A DNA stretch of 8,165 nt. Source: Chlorobiales bacterium (GTDB taxonomy: Bacteria > Bacteroidota > Chlorobiia > Chlorobiales > Chlorobiaceae). Positions 1 to 6,566 of this stretch are shown here, piece by piece (position 1 is the stretch's first letter; the number at the start of each line of letters is the position of its first letter). A program made the position numbers and the translations under genes. The notes beneath the pieces are model-generated. The model ran no database searches and was not told the origin of the DNA. It worked only from the letters and a program-made list of their open reading frames with translations. The stretch lies in NCBI GenBank assembly GCA_022360415.1, contig JAKSDB010000111.1:1-8165 (forward strand), given 5' to 3'.

Positions 1-923
1 AGTGGCTTCCGCCCATGCTTCAGTTCGAACTCAAGCATTGTACTCCTGATCTTCTCTGCGCACCAGAATGATTTGTAATTATTGATCTCACGGGCAGTCC
101 CGATCAATCTCGACTCACGAGGATAATCGGCCACGATAAACCATGGATCAACAGCGATGCAGTGACCTCCGACACCCGAACCGGGCTGAAGAATATTTAC
201 ACGTGGATGTTTGTTGGCTAGTTCAATCAACTCCCACACATTAATACCGGCCTTGTCGCAAATCAATGACAGCTCATTGGCAAAAGCAATCTGCACATCA
301 CGTGACGAATTTTCTGTCAGCTTACACATTTCAGCAGTCCTTGCATTGGTCGCGTGCAGTTCCCCCTCGACGAACAACCGGTAAAAGTCAATCGCTTTCT
401 CTGTCGAAACATTATCAATACCTCCAATCACCCGATTATTATGAACCAGTTCATACAACACATTACCCGGCATCACACGCTCTGGACAGTATGCAACAGA
501 GATCTTCCCATCAAGCTCCGGACGCTCGCGGAAAATCAGCCCTGCCATTTTCTCTGTTGTCCCAACAGGAGAGGTAGACTCGATAATGTACGTGTCTCCC
601 TCTTTCAGCAGCGGCAAAAGCTTCAGTGTCGCAGCTTCTACAAACGAAATGTCCGGCTCGTAGACCCTTTTAAAAGGAGTGGGAACAACCACCAGATGCA
701 CATCAGCAGCAACAGGCTCCGTAGCTGCTGTCAAAGCACCTTTCTCAACACTTTTACGCACTACTTCCCCTAATCCCGGCTCAACAATATGGATATCTCC
801 CTGATTGATGGTCTCAACCACAGAGGGGTTCACATCAACACCATGAACCGTCACGCCCTTACCCGCTACGACCGCCGCTGTTGGAAGACCGATATAGCCT
901 AATCCAATAAATTGAACAAGCAT
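1..923 (-). CDS. wecC: UDP-N-acetyl-D-mannosamine dehydrogenase WecC, C-terminus cut by window edge
   Basis: This enzyme oxidises UDP-ManNAc to UDP-ManNAcA in the cytoplasm with two NAD+, supplying an acidic sugar for surface glycans. The frame is open from ATG at 921-923 to the window edge, giving 307 residues of the roughly 420 usual for the family. Seen: the N-terminal Rossmann motif GLGYIGLP (residues 7-14) with Asp30 after the second strand; PTPF at 81-84; ESTSPVGTTEKMA at 115-127; AEMCKLTEN at 197-205, holding the conserved Lys201 and Asn205; and the catalytic cysteine motif GGHCIAVDP (Cys255). The whole reading follows E. coli WecC from memory closely, including the PRVNILQPG run (240-248), which sets it apart from UDP-glucose dehydrogenases. 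The missing part is the C-terminal UDP-binding domain. It lies 56 bases after the deacetylase gene. No good ribosome binding site precedes the ATG, but the glycine motif so close to the N-terminus supports this start. Confidence 0.95.
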   Translation of the reverse strand, partial: MLVQFIGLGYIGLPTAAVVAGKGVTVHGVDVNPSVVETINQGDIHIVEPGLGEVVRKSVEKGALTAATEPVAADVHLVVVPTPFKRVYEPDISFVEAATLKLLPLLKEGDTYIIESTSPVGTTEKMAGLIFRERPELDGKISVAYCPERVMPGNVLYELVHNNRVIGGIDNVSTEKAIDFYRLFVEGELHATNARTAEMCKLTENSSRDVQIAFANELSLICDKAGINVWELIELANKHPRVNILQPGSGVGGHCIAVDPWFIVADYPRESRLIGTAREINNYKSFWCAEKIRSTMLEFELKHGRKP

Positions 924-979
924 AGAATTCTTAGGGATAAATAATGTTGAGGGAAAAGTATTTTGAAAAACTCAGCAAA

Positions 980-1828
980 TCAGATTGTAATTACATCAGC
1001 CCGTGCCCAGTCATGGCTAGCAATAGCCGTAGCAAGATCAACAAATTCATAATCCGAAACGAGCCGTTCAAGTTTTGCAAAAGCTCCTTTTAACCCATAA
1101 TAAGATTTAAACTTCCGAGCCAAGTCTAGTTCTTTGATCACTGGTTGAGAAACGTCAAAATCACGAGGGTGAAAATAGGTCATTACATAGTCTGAACGGT
1201 GCATTAGCCAACGTATACCCCTATACGGTATCAATCGGAAATATCCGCCACCTGAAAAAATGATAGGGTGCCCCCCGAAAGAGAACAGGTTAATCGGAAA
1301 CTCCTTCAATCGCATTCCTTCCACCTCTATCCACGAGGGCTTAGCAAGTCCATACGATGCAAAACCACCATGTGCTCTTTTTGCAGGAAAAACCGAACAG
1401 TCAACTTCAATGCCGTTTGCCACGATTTCTTCAAAAGCCCACGTATTTTCTTCTCCTATAGAAAAACCTGGAGCCCTGTAAGATATAACCTTACTACCTG
1501 TAACATCCTCAATACTGTTTATTGACTGTCTCAGATCTTCAACAAACTCATGCCGACTCTGTTCATAGACTAACTGATGCCGGTCGGAATGACACGCGAT
1601 CTCATGTCCTTGGTCCACGATATTTCTAACCACCCAAGGATATTCCCTGGCAACCCAGCCAAGACAGAAAAATGTGGCCTTGAGTTTTCTCTTATCAAGT
1701 AGCTCAACAATACGATTGACATTCTTTTCCAGGCGCCTCTCATAGCTTGCCCACTCTTGTTCTGTTCTGGTGGAATCGTTGTCCAGAATATGAAACCACT
1801 CTTCTATGTCGAAGGTAAGAATGTTCAC
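980..1828 (-). CDS. Polysaccharide deacetylase, PEP-CTERM-locus type (NodB fold with DUF3473-like C-terminus)
   Basis: A 282-residue carbohydrate esterase 4 (NodB-fold) protein, expected to remove N- or O-acetyl groups from a glycan with a bound divalent metal. Seen: TFDIEEWFH at 5-13, with Asp7 as the probable catalytic base and an acidic pair replacing the usual TFDDG; ATFFCLGWVA at 51-60; metal-binding HSDRH at 80-84 (His80, His84); YRAPG at 117-121; and YFHPRDFD at 218-225, typical of the extended C-terminus in the subfamily found beside PEP-CTERM/exosortase exopolysaccharide genes. No signal peptide or membrane segment is visible, so it may act on cytoplasmic precursors or lipid-linked intermediates. 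The start is GTG (1826-1828), whose G is the last base of the formyltransferase TAG stop, pointing to coupled translation; AAAAGG lies 8 bases upstream. The fold is sure; the substrate is unknown, and no exosortase is visible here. Confidence 0.9.
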   Translation of the reverse strand: MNILTFDIEEWFHILDNDSTRTEQEWASYERRLEKNVNRIVELLDKRKLKATFFCLGWVAREYPWVVRNIVDQGHEIACHSDRHQLVYEQSRHEFVEDLRQSINSIEDVTGSKVISYRAPGFSIGEENTWAFEEIVANGIEVDCSVFPAKRAHGGFASYGLAKPSWIEVEGMRLKEFPINLFSFGGHPIIFSGGGYFRLIPYRGIRWLMHRSDYVMTYFHPRDFDVSQPVIKELDLARKFKSYYGLKGAFAKLERLVSDYEFVDLATAIASHDWARADVITI

Positions 1829-2592
1829 TAAAAGAACCTTTTACCTGCTTCACGGAAGGCTTCGACATCCTTTTTTGTAGGAAAAGAATAATAGCTTTTC
1901 TTTGCCGGATCATTCTTGATAAGTTCTACCCTGTCAGACTCGATAAGATCAACAGCCTCAGCTATCGCCTCCATACCAAGTTTCTTTGTCGCTTTTATAA
2001 GCTCCCGTTGCGTTCGACTGCCGATAGCAAGTTTCTTTTGTACAACAATCGGTCCGCTGTCAATACCTTCATCTACAAAAAACACTGATACACCGGTATA
2101 CTCCTCCTGAAAACGAAGCGCCCAAAACGTCGGCATGAGTCCTCTGTATTTTGGAAGAAGCGCCGTATGAAGGTTCAAACAGCCTTTGGGTGCAAGTTCG
2201 ATAACAGGTTTTTTAAAAATCTGATTACCAAGAATAGAAATCAGGATATCTGGCTGATATCCCTTAATGCGCTCAACCGACTCTGATGCATTGATCGACT
2301 TGTCCAGTACAATCTTGTCAATCCCATATCGTTTGAGCACCTCATCGATTTTTTTTCGCCGATTAAGCTTGCCCAGGATGTAATTGAATCCGTAATACAG
2401 GAAAAAACGTAACCCAAAAATTCGATAAGTCTTGAGCGCTTTCTGAAAAAAGCTCTCCCTCTTGCCAAAAGGGGATACATCGTTGACAACGCACCCGACG
2501 ATGGAGGAATGAGACGGCAAGATACGAACCAGATAGTCCAGGTTTTCAGCCAGATAGAATGGCTCATCTTGGGTAATTACTACTATTTTCAT
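1828..2592 (-). CDS. Formyltransferase-family protein (PurN/Fmt catalytic fold)
   Basis: A 254-residue cytoplasmic protein with the N10-formyltetrahydrofolate-dependent formyltransferase core. Seen: Asn140 and His142 in CLNLHTALLPKYRG (138-151), then Asp178 in DEGIDSGPIV (174-183). The 36-residue His-to-Asp spacing equals that of the Asn-His-Asp triad of E. coli PurN, so the site looks intact. The tail contains SYYSFPTKKDVEAF (233-246), a sequence I associate with glycan-locus members of the family. Methionyl-tRNA formyltransferase is longer, about 310 residues, with a distinct C-terminal domain absent here, so a housekeeping Fmt is unlikely. The probable role is N-formylation of an amino sugar, as in VioF- or QdtF-type enzymes, but the substrate is not shown. 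It is transcribed after a 182-base gap and overlaps the deacetylase start by one base. The start is ATG; the ribosome binding site is weak. Confidence 0.85.
   Translation of the reverse strand: MKIVVITQDEPFYLAENLDYLVRILPSHSSIVGCVVNDVSPFGKRESFFQKALKTYRIFGLRFFLYYGFNYILGKLNRRKKIDEVLKRYGIDKIVLDKSINASESVERIKGYQPDILISILGNQIFKKPVIELAPKGCLNLHTALLPKYRGLMPTFWALRFQEEYTGVSVFFVDEGIDSGPIVVQKKLAIGSRTQRELIKATKKLGMEAIAEAVDLIESDRVELIKNDPAKKSYYSFPTKKDVEAFREAGKRFF
1837..1842 (-). promoter_or_regulatory. Ribosome binding site for the deacetylase GTG start
   Basis: On the minus strand this reads AAAAGG, 8 bases before the GTG at 1826-1828 and inside the last codons of the formyltransferase gene. It supports a GTG start and reinitiation at the TAGTG junction. 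The match to the Shine-Dalgarno consensus is moderate. Confidence 0.5.
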
Positions 2593-2774
2593 TTCATATC
2601 ATGTAACCATATGATAGATTACGACGACTCTATGAGAGCTACTCAAGGCTTTTCCGAAATATGAATTCAAAGAAACTCGAATAACTGTGCCAATGTAACC
2701 ACTACACAAAGTACTACACCTGCCGGCAACAGTAAATCACATGTCTATTTGCCCTAATCGAAAGATTAAAACAT
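2593..2774. other. 182-base intergenic gap, largest in the window
   Basis: This AT-rich gap lies between the NAD-epimerase stop and the formyltransferase start. It carries short symmetric elements: TATCAT/ATGATA (2597-2602 and 2611-2616), the 8-base palindrome TGCCGGCA near 2721-2728, and TAATC/GATTA (2755-2759 and 2764-2768) around a four-base loop. None has the stem strength or T-run of an intrinsic terminator. No ORF with coding character was found. It is the likeliest site for an internal promoter serving the last three genes, but no clear -35/-10 pair can be named. Confidence 0.5.
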
Positions 2775-3767
2775 TTATTCTGTATGAAACACCCCTTCAG
2801 CCTCATGCGACTCGATAAACTCGTATCGTACCGTATTCTCAATCGCTTCGGAAAGAAATACAGGCGAACGGAAACCCGTAGAGTCAATTGCAGTATTATA
2901 GACTGAATTGGAACAAAACTTCTTGACCCTGATCGAACTGATCGGGAATGTTTTGCCTGTTACTGCTGCAACAAGGTCAAATCCTTTCCCCACAAAGTAA
3001 CCAATGGCATAAGGCAATCGGAAACCGATTTTTTCTGAGCGACCAAGTATCCGATTTACCGTAGCAACAAGCGAATTCATGCTGAAATCCGGCTTGTCGA
3101 TAAAATTGTAGGTATACACCCCAGGCTGATAATCCATACAAAACTCAATGAATGCCGCAACATTCTCGACATACGCCATGGACTTCCTGTTCTCTCCATT
3201 ACCGACCATCACGAAACGACCTGAAACAATCTGCCGCAAGAGGTTGTATACATTTCCCCTGTTCTGCTCACCGAAGACAACGGTTGGCCGAAGAATAACA
3301 AGAGTCCGCTCATCCGGCTTTTCGGCCTGCCAAGCACTGAAGATCTTTTCTGCCTCATACTTGGTTCGCCCATAATCATTGAAGGGAGAAATGGTGCCAG
3401 ACTCATCCGTACCGACAGGAGCAAACCCGTAGACTGCAACGGTACTGGTAAAGATGATTGTCTTTACCTCTTTATCCCGTGCAACTTCACAAATGTTTTC
3501 TGCCCCTCTGACATTAACCTCATCATAAAGGCTCAGTGGACGAACATCATCCCTGTGTTCAGCAGCCAAGTTCACGATAACTGAGCCGTCAGTGATGCTG
3601 CGTCGCATGTCTTCGACTGACCGTACGTCTCCTATCTCAACCAGATCTGGAAAAGCCTTGCTCGGAGCCTTATCAATAATTCTCAACTTCACATTCTCAC
3701 GCTGATGCAATCGTTTGAGCAAACGCGTTCCTATAAATCCGCTACCTCCGATAATATCAATATGCAC
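2775..3767 (-). CDS. NAD-dependent epimerase/dehydratase (extended SDR family), nucleotide-sugar type
   Basis: A 330-residue extended short-chain dehydrogenase expected to epimerise, dehydrate or reduce a nucleotide-activated sugar in the cytoplasm. Seen: Rossmann motif GGSGFIG at 7-13; Asp32 after the second strand, favouring NAD(H) over NADP(H); GDVRS at 47-51; NLAAEH at 66-71; FTSTVAVYG at 106-114 with the catalytic Ser/Thr; the YGRTK active-site motif at 132-136 (Tyr132, Lys136); and RPTVVFGEQNRGNV (160-173), characteristic of sugar epimerase/reductase members. Length is normal and all catalytic residues are present. The start is GTG at 3765-3767, preceded by a strong AAGGAG at 9 bases. 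It follows the glycosyltransferase by 13 bases, so it may make the sugar that enzyme transfers. The reaction cannot be fixed: a 4-epimerase or a 4-keto-sugar reductase for an N-acetylated deoxyhexosamine are both possible. Confidence 0.88.
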   Translation of the reverse strand: MHIDIIGGSGFIGTRLLKRLHQRENVKLRIIDKAPSKAFPDLVEIGDVRSVEDMRRSITDGSVIVNLAAEHRDDVRPLSLYDEVNVRGAENICEVARDKEVKTIIFTSTVAVYGFAPVGTDESGTISPFNDYGRTKYEAEKIFSAWQAEKPDERTLVILRPTVVFGEQNRGNVYNLLRQIVSGRFVMVGNGENRKSMAYVENVAAFIEFCMDYQPGVYTYNFIDKPDFSMNSLVATVNRILGRSEKIGFRLPYAIGYFVGKGFDLVAAVTGKTFPISSIRVKKFCSNSVYNTAIDSTGFRSPVFLSEAIENTVRYEFIESHEAEGVFHTE

Positions 3768-3776
3768 TTCAATAAA

Positions 3777-3782
3777 CTCCTT
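3777..3782 (-). promoter_or_regulatory. Strong ribosome binding site for the NAD-epimerase, overlapping the previous stop codon
   Basis: On the minus strand this reads AAGGAG, 9 bases before the GTG at 3765-3767. It overlaps the TAA stop (3781-3783) of the glycosyltransferase gene, so ribosomes finishing that gene end on the next initiation site. It fixes the GTG as the start. Confidence 0.8.
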
Positions 3783-4989
3783 ATTCGGTTACTGCAGCCA
3801 GTGCCGCTTCAAGCACGTCCACACTTATTTTACGAGTATATCGATCCCTGACTATCCGGACATTTTCCACTGCCCGCCCTGCGCGCTCATCCCACTCCTT
3901 GCACATCTTCACAAAGGCATCGCTCAAGGCCTCAACATTCTCTGGCGGAACAACGATGTTCGCTCCTGATTCAGCAAGAATTTCAGCCCCTTCCCCCCGG
4001 AGCCCCCCGATGATGGGTTGGCCAATGCTCATGCAATCAAACACCTTAGAAGGAACCGTCATCTCGAACGCATCGGAATCAACCAAGGGGATCAGCAACA
4101 CGTTGGATCTTGCCATGATCGCCATGGCCTCAGTCTTGGGCTTCACCCCATAAAACTGGACTGAATCAGCTATACCCAGCCTGTCAACCTGCTGACGCAA
4201 TGTGTCCTCCAGTACACCTGTACCAACAATATCAAGGCGAGAACCTACCATAACAGGATCGTGCAACGCCGCAGCAAATGCTGCCACGACCGATTCAAGC
4301 CCCTGGCAGTATCCAAGATTACCAGAGTAACAAAAAACAAGCCTTTGAGGATGATCTAGTGAAGTCGAGAGTATGGAAGCAAAAGAACCTGTATGCTCCA
4401 TCATCACACCGTTATAGACGACATCGACCTTCCGCTCGGTATGCTTCCCGATATATTCCTTCATCGGCTTCGAAACACAGGTCAAGGCACGTGAATGTCG
4501 GTATGCCAACGTTTCAAGCACTTTGCCGATTTTTTCCGTCAAGGATCCCCGCCGAACCTTTCCGACACCCACAGCAGTCTCCGGCCATATGTCACGGATA
4601 TCAAGTATGGTCGGCCTTCTAGCCAGTACCTGAAGGCACAATGAGGTAACGACAACAAAGAGAGGCGGTGACGACACCCACACGACATCGTAGCTGAAAT
4701 GCTTTCTCAACCGGAGGGCCTCCCAAAGTGCTTTGAAAGCAAATCCCAGATATTGACTCAGATATGCTTTCACTCCTTGCCCAGAAAGTGGTTGCACAGG
4801 TACCCGGACCACATCCTCCTTGCTGAATGCTGATTCGTCTAGAGTTTCCTGCCCACCTTTGTGCGGAGTCGATGTAATGACCACCACGTCATGACCTCTC
4901 TCCTTCAAGATCCTTGCAGTCTCGGAAATCCTGTAGGCTGCAGCAGTCACATCAGGAGGGAAGTATTGGGATAGAATCAATATTTTCAT
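3781..4989 (-). CDS. Family 4 (GT-B) glycosyltransferase, WbuB-like
   Basis: A 402-residue GT-B glycosyltransferase acting at the cytoplasmic face of the inner membrane. Seen: N-terminal acceptor half opening with MKILILSQYFPPD (1-13) and AYRISETARILKERGHDV (18-35); YDVVWVSSPP at 100-109; LDIRDIWPETAV at 129-140; then the donor half with VVYNGV (190-195), YSGNLGYCQGLE (221-232), DIVGTG (253-258), FYGVKPK (279-285), and the sugar-nucleotide loop VPSKVFDCMSIGQPIIGG (312-329). This pattern matches the WbuB-type proteins of O-antigen clusters, one of which is proposed to transfer L-FucNAc; donor identity here is inference. No N-terminal transmembrane helix is apparent, though residues 104-123 are hydrophobic and may contact the membrane. 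It follows the radical SAM gene by 73 bases and precedes the NAD-epimerase by 13. The ATG start has only a close, weak AAGG upstream. Confidence 0.92.
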   Translation of the reverse strand: MKILILSQYFPPDVTAAAYRISETARILKERGHDVVVITSTPHKGGQETLDESAFSKEDVVRVPVQPLSGQGVKAYLSQYLGFAFKALWEALRLRKHFSYDVVWVSSPPLFVVVTSLCLQVLARRPTILDIRDIWPETAVGVGKVRRGSLTEKIGKVLETLAYRHSRALTCVSKPMKEYIGKHTERKVDVVYNGVMMEHTGSFASILSTSLDHPQRLVFCYSGNLGYCQGLESVVAAFAAALHDPVMVGSRLDIVGTGVLEDTLRQQVDRLGIADSVQFYGVKPKTEAMAIMARSNVLLIPLVDSDAFEMTVPSKVFDCMSIGQPIIGGLRGEGAEILAESGANIVVPPENVEALSDAFVKMCKEWDERAGRAVENVRIVRDRYTRKISVDVLEAALAAVTE

Positions 4990-5062
4990 AAACCTTAAAC
5001 AACGCTTTACACGAACCGAGCAATAATCTCGCCAAACAAGGCAACAGAGAACAGACTACCGC

Positions 5063-6559
5063 TCACCGTCCAATCCCCTGCACCAGCCACTTCATTCCCA
5101 GTTTTGCGTCTCTCAGCAACAAGGCACGATCATTCTTGTAGACATGAAATCGTGATATGAAACGCCCGACGAGCTTACCGACACGTTTGTTATGCTGCTC
5201 GAACTCATGCTCGATAGAACGAACCAGTGCATCATATTCTTGAAGATCAATATATATTGAACGCTGTCGCGGATCCCTGATGAAATAATCGACCGGAGAG
5301 GTGCGAAAAAAATAGTCGTTATCAACATCATGAGTGATCAGGTCAAGGGATTTTGCCTTCTCATACAGTTTTGTTCCGGGATAAGGCTTGTAGACGCCGA
5401 CTGCGGCATAGGGAGGGTCAAGTTCCTTCATGAACTTCAACGTATCATACACGGATTCCTTCGTCTCGATCGGCATGCCGATCAGGAAATACCCCGTCCA
5501 GAATATCCCGCTTCGCTTCAGAACCTGAACCTTTTCCCTGATCTGCTCTTTGTTCAGCTTTTTGTTGATCAGTTCGAGGATTTTCTCATCCCCGGACTCA
5601 ATGCCGACCGCTACCCGATTGCACCCCGATTTCTTCATAGACGACAAAAGGTCATCGTCAATGAGATCGAGCCTTGTTGTGCATTCCCAATATATATTGA
5701 TTGCGTTGTCGAGAAGTGCCTGTGAAAACTCCTTTACCCGCAGCTTTTTCAGTGTGAAGGAATCATCCTTTATCAAAAATTGACGCGTTCCGTACGTAGT
5801 CGAGACCTGCCTGATCTCCTCGATGACTTTCTCGACCGAACGATACCGGACCTTTCTGGTAAAGTTGCTGCAATACGCGCATTTATAGGGGCACCCCCTC
5901 GAGGTCATGATCAACCCGAGATCCTCAGAGGAATATTTCCCGGCATCAAGCAGAAGCGCACGATCAGGAACAGGAAGTGCATCCAGATCCTCCACCTCGA
6001 GCGGCGGGAAACATGACGACCCCGCATTCTGCCTGGTGAGGACTCCCGGAATGCCGTCCAACGATTTTCGTGCGGCATGGTTCTTCACAATGGCACACAA
6101 TGCATGTTCCCCTTCCCCTTTGACAGCAGCATCGATAGAGGGCCACTGCACGATCAATTCCGGCATCACATTCGCATGTGCGCCCCCGACAAGAACAAGG
6201 CAATCGCGATTGATTTCTTTTACCAACTGGGCAACCCTTAACGCGGAAGCGTACTGCAAGGTCATCGTAGTGATCCCGACAACATCAGGTTTGAATGCTT
6301 CTATCCGCCTCCTTATCTCCTTCCAGACAACATTGTCAAGATCATTCACCCCCTCCAGAAAAGTCGTAATCCTTTTGCGTTGGTTGGTAAAATCGACATT
6401 CTCGCTGAAATCGATGATCTTATCGGCATCCAAAACCCGGACATATGAACCGGTCTCTTCGGCAAGCACTGTCCCAAGGCTGCACAGCCCGAGAGGAAAC
6501 CCTCTTTTCTTAAACCCCGTGAATGAATTTATCGGAGGTTCTACAAGCAAAACCCTCAT
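5063..6559 (-). CDS. B12-binding-domain radical SAM protein of unknown reaction
   Basis: A 498-residue cytoplasmic enzyme expected to bind a [4Fe-4S] cluster, S-adenosylmethionine and probably cobalamin. Seen: an N-terminal cobalamin-binding-like Rossmann region starting MRVLLVEPP, with PDVVGITTMT (91-100) and LVLVGGAHANVMPEL (121-135); KGEGEHAL (147-154); the radical SAM motif TSRGCPYKCAYCSN (219-232) with cluster ligands Cys223, Cys227 and Cys230; FLIKDDSF (261-268); VAVGIESGDE (317-326); and GYFLIGMP (356-363). The DxHxxG cobalamin motif is absent, as in many relatives. The frame is open up to 6679, but I start at the ATG at 6557-6559: family members begin with this strand, and the longer form would overlap the C5-epimerase by 113 bases. 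The chosen start lies 7 bases after that gene's stop. The substrate is unknown; methylation, epimerisation or another modification of a sugar or lipid carrier is possible. Confidence 0.9.
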   Translation of the reverse strand: MRVLLVEPPINSFTGFKKRGFPLGLCSLGTVLAEETGSYVRVLDADKIIDFSENVDFTNQRKRITTFLEGVNDLDNVVWKEIRRRIEAFKPDVVGITTMTLQYASALRVAQLVKEINRDCLVLVGGAHANVMPELIVQWPSIDAAVKGEGEHALCAIVKNHAARKSLDGIPGVLTRQNAGSSCFPPLEVEDLDALPVPDRALLLDAGKYSSEDLGLIMTSRGCPYKCAYCSNFTRKVRYRSVEKVIEEIRQVSTTYGTRQFLIKDDSFTLKKLRVKEFSQALLDNAINIYWECTTRLDLIDDDLLSSMKKSGCNRVAVGIESGDEKILELINKKLNKEQIREKVQVLKRSGIFWTGYFLIGMPIETKESVYDTLKFMKELDPPYAAVGVYKPYPGTKLYEKAKSLDLITHDVDNDYFFRTSPVDYFIRDPRQRSIYIDLQEYDALVRSIEHEFEQHNKRVGKLVGRFISRFHVYKNDRALLLRDAKLGMKWLVQGIGR

Positions 6560-6566
6560 CGAACAC

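Noticed and set aside
266..773. Two overlapping plus-strand open frames opposite wecC
   Set aside because: The minus-strand frame translates to an uninterrupted WecC; the plus-strand products look like random sequence.
1828..2592. Possibility that the formyltransferase is housekeeping methionyl-tRNA formyltransferase (fmt)
   Set aside because: It is too short, lacks the Fmt C-terminal domain, and sits in a glycan locus without def or other translation genes.
2597..2616. TATCAT/ATGATA inverted repeat before the formyltransferase start, considered as an operator
   Set aside because: Six A/T-rich pairs in an A/T-rich gap are not distinctive, and no regulator gene is nearby.
2755..2768. TAATC-GAAA-GATTA hairpin just after the NAD-epimerase stop, considered as a terminator
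   Set aside because: The stem is only five mostly A/T pairs and no T-run follows it on the minus strand, so it is too weak for an intrinsic terminator.
5000..5040. CGAG/CTCG inverted repeat between the radical SAM and glycosyltransferase genes
   Set aside because: The stem has four base pairs and no T-run; this is expected by chance.
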